20,047 bases of DNA from Syntrophaceae bacterium UBA3084 (GCA_002367335.1 DFBI01000060.1:1671-21717), one strand, 5' to 3'; shown: positions 7,257-14,641, counted from the stretch's first letter. Notes: generated by a model from the letters alone, not told the origin. A program made the numbers and translations.

Positions 7257-8358
7257 AATAAGAGAACGGCCAGAGCCTGAAACCGGAACGAATGATTCGC
7301 CATACTTCGGCAAGACCTCTAGGTTCAAAAAGTATGAAAAACACGATAGTCAGCCCAAACACCAGCTCCCGTAGCGGAGCCAGGGTCAGTCCTATTCCCT
7401 GTAATGTTCCCGTATTCATAAGAATATCGGTCAGCCACCGTAAAATCTCGTTTAACGCAGTAATGAAGGTTGCTCCGAAGATAGAGCCGGGAATGCTTCC
7501 CATTCCGCCTATTATCACCATGGCCAGATATTCAACGGACAACCCGAGGTTGAATGGCTCCGTCGTTATGCTGATCATATAATATGCCCAGAGTGCGCCG
7601 GCAAATCCGGCATAAAATGAACTGATACCAAAGGAAAAGAGTTTGTATCGGAATATTGGAATCCCCATTCCTTCAGCGGCACGATCATTATCGCGAATTG
7701 CTATAAATGCCCTTCCGTACCGTGTACGCATAATATTCACAGCTATACAAGTCATCAGAATGAGAGAAGGATAAATTACGAAAAAAAAGCCGGTATCACC
7801 CTCCAGTGAAAATCCAAATATGGTAGGCGTGGGAAGTACGATTCCCATCGTTCCCTTCGTTAGGCTTTCCCAGTGAACGAGAACATACTCAATAATAAAC
7901 TGTCCGGCCAGCGTAGCAATGGTCAGGTAAAGACCTTTCAGTCGGACAGAGGGAATGCCGAAAATCATGCCTGCCAGCGCGGTTATTAATCCGGCAGCAG
8001 GAACGGAAATCCAAAAGGGAAAATGTAACGATGTGGCAAGAATCGCTCCGGCATACGCGCCTACACCGAAAAAGGCGCCATGGCCCAGAGATATCTGTCC
8101 GGTAAAACCAACGAGAATGTTAAGTCCGATTGCGGCTATCGCCGTAATACCGATAATATTGATAACATAAAGCAAGTAGGGACCCGAGATCGCAGGAACC
8201 AGAGCAAACAGTAGAAGAAGCCCTAAAAAAACGGCAGTTCTTCCGAAATCAGTTTCATAAATCGTAAGTTCCCGTTCATAACTTTCCCTGAAATTCCCAC
8301 AGGGGTGAAAATGCAACTTTCTCATTGTTTGTTTCTTATTTCTCATTGCCAGGTTCAC
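7255..8358 (-). CDS. livM: branched-chain-type ABC transporter permease LivM
   Basis: This inner-membrane permease is the partner of LivH. The 367 residues start with a basic, non-membrane stretch of about 40 residues. Hydrophobic segments follow, including FLGLLLLFALVPAISGPYLL, then GLNILVGFTGQISLGHGAFF, the hallmark LivM segment. Later segments include the cytoplasmic loop AIRDNDRAAEGMGIP, which contacts the ATPase, and VIIGGMGSIPGSIFGA. The GTG at 8358 overlaps the livH stop by four bases (GTGA), with GAAAGG very close before it. Two in-frame ATGs follow, at 8346 and 8325, and either could be the true start since the first residues are unusual for the family. It is clearly in one operon with livH. 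Confidence 0.92.
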   Translation of the reverse strand: MNLAMRNKKQTMRKLHFHPCGNFRESYERELTIYETDFGRTAVFLGLLLLFALVPAISGPYLLYVINIIGITAIAAIGLNILVGFTGQISLGHGAFFGVGAYAGAILATSLHFPFWISVPAAGLITALAGMIFGIPSVRLKGLYLTIATLAGQFIIEYVLVHWESLTKGTMGIVLPTPTIFGFSLEGDTGFFFVIYPSLILMTCIAVNIMRTRYGRAFIAIRDNDRAAEGMGIPIFRYKLFSFGISSFYAGFAGALWAYYMISITTEPFNLGLSVEYLAMVIIGGMGSIPGSIFGATFITALNEILRWLTDILMNTGTLQGIGLTLAPLRELVFGLTIVFFILFEPRGLAEVWRIIRSGFRLWPFSY

Positions 8359-9233
8359 ACCCTTTCAATTTCCACAAGACCGAAAAGACCATAAGGCTTT
8401 ATCATAAGTATAACAACAAGCACAATATAGGGTACAACATCCCGTAGAGATGGGGACAGATAACCGCCCGTAAAAGTCTCAATAATGCCGATTATCAGGC
8501 CCCCGATAATAGCGCCTCCTATACTGTCAAGCCCGCCTAATATAACTACAGGAAAAACCTTAAGACCTATTGAAGAAAGATCATGGACGTTAATACCGTT
8601 GATGGTTCCCAGAACGATTCCACTCATTCCCGCCACAAGCGCCGCAATTGCCCACGACAAGGCAAAAACCCTTCTCACGTTAACGCCTAACGAAAGAGAA
8701 GCCGTTTGATTGTCTGCAACGGATCTCATATAAATCCCCTGGGAGGAAAATTTAAAGAAAAGGCCAAAAAGTGAAAGAAATATTAATCCGACGAGAATAG
8801 AAATAACATATACAGGTGGAATATTTACACTTCCCCAGTGAATTGAGAGATTAGACGGAAGAAAATCGGGATAAATGTACAAATTTCCCCCCCAGATAAG
8901 CAGCATTAATCCTTTAAATACAGAGGCCAATCCTACGGTTAACATAACTACATAAATAAGAGATTCCCCTATCAACGGACGCAAAAAAAGACGCTCAACA
9001 ACAAATCCTAAAATGAAGCTACCCAGTAATGTTACTAAAAAAGCAATGAATATGGGTAATTTAGCCCATGTCACAAGGGTGAGGAAAATGAATGCTCCCG
9101 CGGCTATTAATTCACCATGGGCAAAATTGAGTACGCTTGAAGATTTAAAAATCATTACAAACCCCATAGCTGCCAGGCCGTAAAGAAAGCCGATGCTGAT
9201 GCCGTTTACCAAAAGCTGAATAAAAAAATCCAC
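8355..9233 (-). CDS. livH: branched-chain-type ABC transporter permease LivH
   Basis: This 292-residue inner-membrane permease forms a heterodimer with LivM. It has the family N-terminus NGISIGFLYGLAAMGFVMIF then NFAHGELIAAGAF. About eight hydrophobic segments follow, with the ATPase-coupling region ADNQTASLSLGVNVRRVFAL and the conserved VVILGGLDSIGGAIIGGL near the C-terminus. Translation starts at GTG 9233, with a strong GGAGG 6 bases upstream. Its end overlaps the start of livM. The gap to the upstream ligase gene is almost completely filled by a heptamer hairpin. Confidence 0.94.
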   Translation of the reverse strand: MDFFIQLLVNGISIGFLYGLAAMGFVMIFKSSSVLNFAHGELIAAGAFIFLTLVTWAKLPIFIAFLVTLLGSFILGFVVERLFLRPLIGESLIYVVMLTVGLASVFKGLMLLIWGGNLYIYPDFLPSNLSIHWGSVNIPPVYVISILVGLIFLSLFGLFFKFSSQGIYMRSVADNQTASLSLGVNVRRVFALSWAIAALVAGMSGIVLGTINGINVHDLSSIGLKVFPVVILGGLDSIGGAIIGGLIIGIIETFTGGYLSPSLRDVVPYIVLVVILMIKPYGLFGLVEIERV

Positions 9234-9250
9234 GGGAAACCTCCATGTGT

Positions 9251-9311
9251 GAGTTTCAAGTTCAAAGTTTAAGGCGCTAACTTGAAACCTGAAACTTTGA
9301 ACTTGAAACTC
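9251..9311. repeat. heptamer-period inverted repeat (GTTTCAA type)
   Basis: The left arm 9251-9274 and right arm 9288-9311 are 24 bases each and match as complements at 23 of 24 positions, with a 13-base loop. The units are GTTTCAA, GTTCAAA and GTTTCAG (GTTTAAG in the left arm), period 7. The array continues for another GTTTCAA unit on the inner side of the right arm. The right arm overlaps the stop codon of the ligase gene by two bases, and the left arm ends 7 bases from the GGAGG of livH. It has no T-run. Confidence 0.9.
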
Positions 9312-11238
9312 AATTAAGCGTTAATATCTTCACGCTGGTTTCGATTGTATTAATCTGACCATTGCGGTAACGAACTTTGCTTTTTACGTCTAATTCCTTT
9401 TGATCGGAATACATCGCCTCTATAAGCTTAATATACAATCCGTAAACAAATCGTCTTCGGACTTTTCCTGTTCGTGTCAGCTCTTCGTCGTCAGCATCCA
9501 GGAGCTTGTAAAGAAGAATCATCTTACGGATTTTCATTTGATCAGGCAATCTCTCGTTGACATTTTTGACCTCTTCTACAATTAGCTGCTCAATAAGCGG
9601 TTGCTGAGAAAGGTCCGTATAGGTAGTATATGGGATCATCCTGTCTTCCGCCCAGTTTCCCACGTTTCCCATATCAATGTTAACAAGGGCGGTTATATAA
9701 GAACGTCCTTCTCCAAAGGTAACTATCTCTTTGATGTATGGACTGAATTTCAGGCGCGTTTCTATAAAATCAGGTGAGAAGACATGTCCATCTTTGTCTC
9801 GAATAATTTCTTCCTTTCGACCGATAATAACCAGATGACCATCATCGTCAAGATATCCGGCATCGCCGGTTCTAAGCCAGCCATTGTCAAAGGCGGATTC
9901 CGTCGCCTGGTAATCATTATAGTATCCCATAAAGTTTGCCTTACTTAATACGAGAACCTCTTGATCTTCCGAAATATTTATCTCTGTCCCCGGCAGTGGT
10001 TTCCCTACTGTTTCCGCCTTTACTTCATTGTCCGGCTGAACCTGGAAAATACCTCCGGATTCTGTAAGACCATAGCACTGTTTGAGGTTTAACCCTACGG
10101 ACCTGAAAAATCTTATAACGTCGGGACTTATGGGATGTCCACCCGTAAAGGCGCTGACAAACTGCGAACACCCTACCCTGTCCATGAGTGGGCGAAAAAT
10201 AATAATGGACGCCAGCCATTTCATAATTTTAAGATAAAAGGGTATTTTTTTCTTTTGAGATTCAAGATCGACAGTTTTCGCCCCGATTTTTTCAGAGATC
10301 GAGAAAAGCTTCCGTTTGATGAAACCGGCATCGCTCATTTTTACTCGAATAGTAGAGGCCAGGTCTTCCCAGAACCGGGAAGACGTGATAATTACGGTGG
10401 GACCTATTTCACGAAAATCCTCAACAATAGTTTCCGGCATTTCCGGAAAGTTCATTGTCATTCCCCCGATCAGTGTAATACCAACACCCCATATCTGATC
10501 CACAATCCAGGCCGGGGGTGAAATAGAAAGCCAGTTGAAGTTCATGCCAACCGTATCGGTTTCCAGCCATTTGCTCGCCATATCAAAAAAATTGCTGTGA
10601 GAAAGCATTGCCAGTTTAGATATGCCCGTCGTACCGGATGTAGTAATCATCAGCGCGATGTCATCAGGTCTTCCCTTCTGTAATTCACGGGCGAAAAGAT
10701 ATGGTTCGTTTCTGTTTAATTCTTCACCAAGCTGAAGAAGCTCGCGAAAGCTGATGAGCCACGGGTCATCACTGTATAATCTCATTCCGGTGGGGTCAAC
10801 ATAGATAACCTTACGGATATGGGACAACTTATCTTTAACTTCGAGAAGTTTATCCACCTGTTCCTGGTCCCCGGCAATTACATATGTCGCTCGAATACGA
10901 TTTAAGGTATGCGCCAACTCGCCGGATACGGCAGAAGTAAACAAATTTAACGTGACAGCGCCAACGGATTGTCCACCCAGCTCTGCAAACAACCATTCCG
11001 GATGGTTGTCCGTTATAATTCCTATGTTTTCACCCCTGTTTACGCCAAGGGACTTAAGTCCCAAACCCACTTTTGTTGTGTATTCGAAATATTCGGTCCA
11101 GTCGAAAGTCTGCCATATACCATAGGCCTTCTCACGTATAGCAATTCCGTCAGATCCTATTCTTTCTGCCTGCTTTGACAGTATCTGAGGCAGAGTTAAC
11201 TTTCCGTATGCGGATATGGTATCTTTATCGATTTTCAT
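9310..11238 (-). CDS. long-chain/aryl acyl-CoA synthetase (AMP-binding, lid-type)
   Basis: This 642-residue enzyme forms an acyl-adenylate and then an acyl-CoA. Motifs are TTSGTTGISK (199-208, ATP P-loop), YGLTESGG (389-396), TGDAGYL (457-463), GRKEEIIRDKDGHVFSP (473-489, hinge and lid) and RTGKVRRRF (589-597) with the acyl-transfer Lys near 592. The N-terminal LTLPQILSKQAERIG and overall length match the FadD15/long-chain synthetase group common in deltaproteobacteria. Its place between livG and livH suggests it activates the imported acid; the actual acid is unknown. ATG 11238 is preferred; TTG 11253 in the same frame lies inside a heptamer array. Neither has a visible SD, unlike the other operon members. 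Confidence 0.88.
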   Translation of the reverse strand: MKIDKDTISAYGKLTLPQILSKQAERIGSDGIAIREKAYGIWQTFDWTEYFEYTTKVGLGLKSLGVNRGENIGIITDNHPEWLFAELGGQSVGAVTLNLFTSAVSGELAHTLNRIRATYVIAGDQEQVDKLLEVKDKLSHIRKVIYVDPTGMRLYSDDPWLISFRELLQLGEELNRNEPYLFARELQKGRPDDIALMITTSGTTGISKLAMLSHSNFFDMASKWLETDTVGMNFNWLSISPPAWIVDQIWGVGITLIGGMTMNFPEMPETIVEDFREIGPTVIITSSRFWEDLASTIRVKMSDAGFIKRKLFSISEKIGAKTVDLESQKKKIPFYLKIMKWLASIIIFRPLMDRVGCSQFVSAFTGGHPISPDVIRFFRSVGLNLKQCYGLTESGGIFQVQPDNEVKAETVGKPLPGTEINISEDQEVLVLSKANFMGYYNDYQATESAFDNGWLRTGDAGYLDDDGHLVIIGRKEEIIRDKDGHVFSPDFIETRLKFSPYIKEIVTFGEGRSYITALVNIDMGNVGNWAEDRMIPYTTYTDLSQQPLIEQLIVEEVKNVNERLPDQMKIRKMILLYKLLDADDEELTRTGKVRRRFVYGLYIKLIEAMYSDQKELDVKSKVRYRNGQINTIETSVKILTLN

Positions 11239-11244
11239 AACTAA

Positions 11245-11327
11245 AAGGCTCAAGGTTAAAGGTCAAAGGTTCAAGGATAAAGGTTCAAGGATAAAGGATA
11301 AAGGCTTGACCTTGCTCCTTGTTCCTT
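11245..11327. repeat. heptamer array AAGGNNN x9 with inverted partner
   Basis: Nine uninterrupted 7-base units run from 11245 to 11307, each with fixed AAGG followed by a variable trinucleotide: CTC, TTA, TCA, TTC, ATA, TTC, ATA, ATA, CTT. Directly after it, 11310-11327 carries three AAGG units on the opposite strand. The last 18 bases of AAGG repeats (11287-11304) pair with this stretch at 14 of 18 positions around a 5-base loop. The array occupies the leader of the acyl-CoA synthetase gene and begins 6 bases from its ATG. Confidence 0.9.
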
Positions 11328-11328
11328 T

Positions 11329-11356
11329 AATTAAAAATTCACAATTAAAAATTGAT
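11329..11356. repeat. heptamer array AATTNNN x4
   Basis: Four 7-base units with fixed AATT follow directly on the AAGG array: AATTAAA, AATTCAC, AATTAAA, AATTGAT. Together with the AAGG array they fill almost all of the gap between the ligase start and the livG stop. The AT-rich units alone would be weak evidence, but exact phasing and a similar array at 19035-19069 support them. Confidence 0.65.
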
Positions 11357-11368
11357 TTATCTTTGTTG

Positions 11369-12181
11369 CTATCCCAAATATGCTTTGGTAACTTCGTTAT
11401 TGTTTTGAATCTCCTCTGCTGTTCCTTCTGCCAGTTTTTCTCCGAAATTCAAAACCATAATACGTTTTGATATCGCCATGACGATGGACATATCGTGCTC
11501 AACCAGGATCATGGTCTGGTTCCATGCCCCATTCAATTCAATGAGAAACCGTACCATGTCTTCCTTTTCTTCCAGGGTCATTCCTGCAAAAGGTTCGTCA
11601 AGGATTAATATTTTCGGTTCCAGTGCGAGAGCTCGTCCCAGTTCTACCCTCTTTCTCAAACCATACGGTAATGACCCCACAAGTTTGTTGCGGATAGGTT
11701 GAATTTCAAGGAAGTCGATTAACTCTTCCAGAACAAGGCGGTGGCGAACTTCTTCCTTACGAACAGACGAAGCAAATATCGATGCGAGACCAAAACCATA
11801 CCTGCAGTGTATGTGCCGTGCCAAAAGCATATTAGACAGCACGGTCATTCCCGGGAAAAGTTCAATATTCTGAAACGTCCTTCCAATTCCACGCCTCACG
11901 AGATCATGTGTGGGTAAATAAGTTATATCCTCGTCATTGAAGATAATTTTTCCTTTCTGAGGCCTGTAATATCCGGTAATACAATTCAACAGGCTCGTTT
12001 TGCCGGCACCGTTCGGTCCGATTACCGCGAGCAACTCACCCGCACTCACGGACAGGCCTATATCGTTCAGGGCCATTACGCCTCCGAAACTCAGCGAGAG
12101 GTTTTTTACCTCCAGATCAGCCCTCTTTTTTCCCTGATTTTCAGTGCTGAAAATGTGCGGCCGACCACGAAATGCCTTCAT
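11369..12181 (-). CDS. livG: branched-chain-type ABC transporter ATP-binding protein LivG
   Basis: This is the second ATPase of the importer, 270 residues long. It has Walker A GPNGAGKT (55-62), a Q-loop at RTFQNIELF (101-109), the variant signature LPYGLRKR (171-178, frequent in this LivG subgroup in place of LSGGQ), Walker B ILILDE (191-196) and the H-loop VEHD (227-230). About 20 extra residues (MKAFRGRPHIFSTENQGKKR) precede the usual start of the ATPase fold. The ATG 12181 is nonetheless supported by GGAG 5 bases upstream. It lies between the binding-protein gene and the ligase gene on the same strand, with repeat arrays in both gaps. Confidence 0.93.
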   Translation of the reverse strand: MKAFRGRPHIFSTENQGKKRADLEVKNLSLSFGGVMALNDIGLSVSAGELLAVIGPNGAGKTSLLNCITGYYRPQKGKIIFNDEDITYLPTHDLVRRGIGRTFQNIELFPGMTVLSNMLLARHIHCRYGFGLASIFASSVRKEEVRHRLVLEELIDFLEIQPIRNKLVGSLPYGLRKRVELGRALALEPKILILDEPFAGMTLEEKEDMVRFLIELNGAWNQTMILVEHDMSIVMAISKRIMVLNFGEKLAEGTAEEIQNNNEVTKAYLG

Positions 12182-12206
12182 TTCTTCTCCATAATATTAG
12201 AAGGTC

Positions 12207-12229
12207 CTTCTCCAATTTAGTTGGAGAAG
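12207..12229 (-). terminator. hairpin between the binding-protein gene and livG
   Basis: CTTCTCCAA (12207-12215) and TTGGAGAAG (12221-12229) form a perfect 9-bp stem with a 5-base loop. On the minus strand it follows the binding-protein gene and its heptamer array and precedes the livG SD. No T-run follows, so termination would be partial at most. Such a hairpin could make the binding protein more abundant than the membrane parts; that is inference. Confidence 0.45.
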
Positions 12230-12292
12230 AAGGTTTAAGGTTCAAGGTTCAAGGTTCAAGGTTCAGCCCTCAGTCCTCATTGCTCAGCCTTT
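12230..12292. repeat. heptamer array AAGGTTC type, nine units
   Basis: AAGGTTT at 12230-12236 is followed by four identical AAGGTTC units (12237-12264). Four more diverged units in the same 7-base phase follow: AGCCCTC, AGTCCTC, ATTGCTC, AGCCTTT. The array lies between the 9-bp hairpin and the stop of the binding-protein gene. No inverted partner array is seen, unlike most others here. Confidence 0.85.
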
Positions 12293-12298
12293 GACACT

Positions 12299-13510
12299 TT
12301 AGCGCTTTATCAATTTGATTTCTTCTTTTTTCGGATTGAAGAAATTTGTCAGAGGGATAAAACTGCCATTTTCATGAACTTTGACGATTCTCGCTGTAAA
12401 AGAAGCCCCATGGTTCGATTTCGTATAGGTAATGTTCGGTACCAGTCCTCCAAAATTCTCATTGGAAAAGGACTCCATTGCATCGTTGATTGTTTTCCTG
12501 TTGACCTTTCCATATTTTTCCTTCGCACGCTCAAATGCGCGTTCCATAACCATACCCATGACAACACCTTCCCAGTATGAAGCATCGAACTTATCCACAG
12601 TTTTATACCTGGACCACAAATCTTCCAATAATTTGATTCCCCTGGAATTATCTACCGGAAGACCACCGGGAAATTGTATGGTAAGACGATCACGTATTAA
12701 ACCTTTTCCCATTTTGAAGAAATCAGGATCGGTAGATGTCCATGTACCGAAGAAAGGTGGTTTGTAATTAATTCGATCCGCACATTTTAATGTGGTTACA
12801 ATAGCGGCGGGGAGCATTTGCATAAAAACATACTCGGCGCCCTTTTTCTTCAAGCGAAGGAGTTCTGTTGTCAGGTCAACTGTCCTTGGAGGAAACTCCT
12901 CTATGGCCACAATGTTTATGTTGTGTTTTTGGGCATATTCTCTGCTCGGTTTGTGTATGGAACGGCCATAAGCATTATTGTAAGTTAAAAGACCGACTTT
13001 GGGAGCATCTTTGCCCTTATGAATGGTACTGATGTATTTAAGAATGGCATAACAATCCAGCTTATAACTGCCAAAAGGCAGGTAGAAATAATCTACAGGG
13101 GGAGCAAGGATTTCCCAGCTCGTTGAATAATTTATTGTTGGTATCTTATACCGTTGTATGATCGGTTTTGCGGCCAGACCTTCACCGGCGCCCCATGTGG
13201 CAATCATGTCCACCCTGTCACGAACGGCAAATTTTCTCACGGCTGCCACGGCTTCGGTAACTTTGTAACCCGTGTCCACAAGGATCAGCTTTATCTTATC
13301 ACCTGATATTCCGCCCTTTACATCATTTACATAACGAAAATAATCCTGCTGGCCTTTAGCGTGGAACTGCCCCCAGCTAGATGCAGGGCCGGTTAAATTA
13401 ATTGCAGCTCCTACTTTTATTGTCTTTGCCGACACACCTTGTACCCAGCCAAGAGAGACAACTAAAACAAGAGCAATCAAGAGACTGATAGTGGTAACTA
13501 TTCTATTCAT
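12299..13510 (-). CDS. branched-chain-type ABC transporter periplasmic substrate-binding protein (LivK family)
   Basis: This 403-residue secreted protein captures the substrate in the periplasm and delivers it to LivHM. A signal peptide is clear: MNRIVTT, a hydrophobic stretch over about residues 8-22, and likely cleavage after VSA (28). The mature part begins KTIKVGAAINLTGPASSWG, the type I periplasmic-binding fold start. LLTYNNAYGRS and VFMQMLPAA mark the second lobe. The start has AGGAGG 5 bases upstream. It is the first gene of the operon and the first after the terminator-bearing leader. The ligand cannot be read from the sequence; two acyl-CoA ligases in the operon suggest a carboxylic acid rather than leucine. 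Confidence 0.92.
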   Translation of the reverse strand: MNRIVTTISLLIALVLVVSLGWVQGVSAKTIKVGAAINLTGPASSWGQFHAKGQQDYFRYVNDVKGGISGDKIKLILVDTGYKVTEAVAAVRKFAVRDRVDMIATWGAGEGLAAKPIIQRYKIPTINYSTSWEILAPPVDYFYLPFGSYKLDCYAILKYISTIHKGKDAPKVGLLTYNNAYGRSIHKPSREYAQKHNINIVAIEEFPPRTVDLTTELLRLKKKGAEYVFMQMLPAAIVTTLKCADRINYKPPFFGTWTSTDPDFFKMGKGLIRDRLTIQFPGGLPVDNSRGIKLLEDLWSRYKTVDKFDASYWEGVVMGMVMERAFERAKEKYGKVNRKTINDAMESFSNENFGGLVPNITYTKSNHGASFTARIVKVHENGSFIPLTNFFNPKKEEIKLIKR

Positions 13511-13555
13511 TGTATCCTCCTTTTTTAAGGTTTTTTCGGTTCATGATACAAAAAA

Positions 13556-13578
13556 AGGCCGTGTGTAATGCACGGCCT
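13556..13578 (-). terminator. intrinsic terminator 2 of the leader
   Basis: AGGCCGTG (13556-13563) and CACGGCCT (13571-13578) form a perfect 8-bp GC-rich stem with a 7-base loop. On the minus strand it is followed by a run of six T (13555-13550). It sits about 40 bases upstream of the binding-protein ATG and so acts before that gene. Confidence 0.85.
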
Positions 13579-13586
13579 CAAAAAAC

Positions 13587-13745
13587 AAAAAGCCGTGGGC
13601 GGTTTTCGGTCCACCCACGGCTCACATCCAACATTATTTTATGAGCTCGACAGGCAAACCTCGCCAAAAAAGCTAAAAAAGGGGGAAAAGCTGTCTACGC
13701 TCAAAGGCTTACTAATTATCACTTGCTACCTCCGCTACACGGAGC
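13587..13745 (-). ncRNA. structured leader or small RNA upstream of the binding-protein gene (unrecognised)
   Basis: Between a candidate promoter and terminator 1, the minus strand has a long-range stem. GCTCA/CTGTC (13703-13699 and 13695-13691) pairs with GACAG/TGAGC (13653-13649 and 13646-13642), ten base pairs with a 3/2-base internal loop, enclosing about 37 bases. CTCCG and CGGAG (13740-13744 and 13730-13734) form another small hairpin near the expected 5' end. I recognise no known riboswitch or small-RNA consensus. It could be an attenuator leader for the transporter operon, or an independent small RNA of about 150 nt. The ends are inferred from the promoter and terminator only. Confidence 0.4.
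13591..13622 (-). terminator. intrinsic terminator 1 of the leader / hflKC
   Basis: AGCCGTGGG (13591-13599) pairs with CCCACGGCT (13614-13622). In minus-strand RNA the stem extends by a U-G wobble and two more GC pairs to 12 bp, while in plus-strand RNA the same position would be a C-A mismatch. This points to the minus strand. The following bases on that strand are TTTT, G, then six T. It may terminate hflKC read-through, the leader transcript, or both. Confidence 0.85.
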
Positions 13746-13774
13746 CTTCTAAACTAACGAATATGAAAAGTCAA
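13746..13774 (-). promoter_or_regulatory. candidate promoter for the transporter operon leader
   Basis: On the minus strand TTGACT (13774-13769, 5 of 6 to consensus) is followed after exactly 17 bases by TAGAAG (13751-13746, 4 of 6). It lies 18 bases beyond the hflC stop, outside any gene, and points towards the terminators and the binding-protein gene. Confidence 0.5.
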
Positions 13775-13792
13775 GATAAAAAACCACTTTTG

Positions 13793-14641
13793 TTATTTCA
13801 AGTATTTCAAAAACCGTGAATCGGGAGTAACAACAAATGTTGTATCGCTTTTCAAGGATTTCCTGTACGCTTCAAGACTCCTGACAAATTCAAAGAAATT
13901 AACGTCCTTTTGATACGCATCGGCATATATTTTGATGGATTTAGCGTCTCCTTCTCCCCTGGATTCCTCCGCCTCTTTATAGGCCTTTGCCAGTATGATT
14001 GTCCTTTCCATGTCGGCCTTGGCCGTAATCTTTTTAGATTCCTCTTCCCCCTCTGACCGGTACTGTTTTGCCTGCCTTTCTCTCTCTGCCCTCATCCTGT
14101 CAAATACATGCTTTTCGTTCTGTTCGGGGAGATCTGCCCTCTTGATCCTTACATCGATTACAGCGATTCCGTAATCCTGGGCACGCCCGGCCGATTTGTC
14201 TGTTACTGTTGTCATAATTTCACTTCTCGATTTAGAGACAATATCGGATAAATCGTGCTGTCCCAGTTCTACACGCAGGTGGGCATAGACAATGTCATCA
14301 AGCCTCGCCTGCGCTCCCCTGACATTTTTTACTGTTTTATAAAATTTTAAGGGGTTGACAATTTTCCATTTGGTATAGTTGTCAACGACAAGATTTTTTT
14401 TGTCCTTCGTGAGAATCTCGGTAGGGGCCGCATCATATAACAGAATCCTCTTTTCGAAGTAAACTACCTGTTGTACGAGGGGTAATTTAAAGTGGAGTCC
14501 CGGCCCGTAGGTGCCTTGCATAGGCTTACCCATCATTATAACGATTGCCTGCTGTGTCTGATCAACTACAAAGAGAGCCTGAGATACAGCGAGCGCTACG
14601 ATAAATAGAATAACTACGAGAATTGTTCCCTTTTTTTGCAT
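13793..14641 (-). CDS. hflC: HflC, membrane protease modulator (SPFH/band 7)
   Basis: HflC forms a large inner-membrane complex with HflK that surrounds and modulates the FtsH protease; most of it faces the periplasm. The 282-residue protein has one N-terminal membrane segment (about residues 6-24). The SPFH domain follows with VVDQTQQAIV and GPGLHFKLP (residues 47-55). A charged helical region has DRMRAERERQAKQYRSEGEE and repeated Ala/Glu/Lys segments typical of HflC. ATG 14641 is chosen because GGGAG lies 6 bases upstream. The in-frame ATG at 14656 has no SD, and its first codons contain that very GGGAG. It follows hflK by 36 bases and is in the same operon. Confidence 0.95.
   Translation of the reverse strand: MQKKGTILVVILFIVALAVSQALFVVDQTQQAIVIMMGKPMQGTYGPGLHFKLPLVQQVVYFEKRILLYDAAPTEILTKDKKNLVVDNYTKWKIVNPLKFYKTVKNVRGAQARLDDIVYAHLRVELGQHDLSDIVSKSRSEIMTTVTDKSAGRAQDYGIAVIDVRIKRADLPEQNEKHVFDRMRAERERQAKQYRSEGEEESKKITAKADMERTIILAKAYKEAEESRGEGDAKSIKIYADAYQKDVNFFEFVRSLEAYRKSLKSDTTFVVTPDSRFLKYLK

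Noticed and set aside
13591..13622. Minus-strand GGGTGGACCG resembling the T-box sequence of T-box riboswitches
   Set aside because: One base is missing from the conserved core, it lies inside the terminator stem itself, and no stem I/specifier structure with an AGTA box arrangement can be seen in the short leader.
13640..13745. Plus-strand GACAGGCAAACC followed later by ACGCTCAAAGGC, resembling a c-di-GMP-I (GEMM) riboswitch
   Set aside because: The GAAA tetraloop stem and the ACGCAAAGC element are not in the right order, and no plus-strand gene lies downstream. The terminator U-runs are on the other strand.
13568..13819. Plus-strand 83-codon open frame through the leader terminators
   Set aside because: It crosses both terminator hairpins and runs antisense into hflC, and its composition is that of the non-coding leader. 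No SD is seen.
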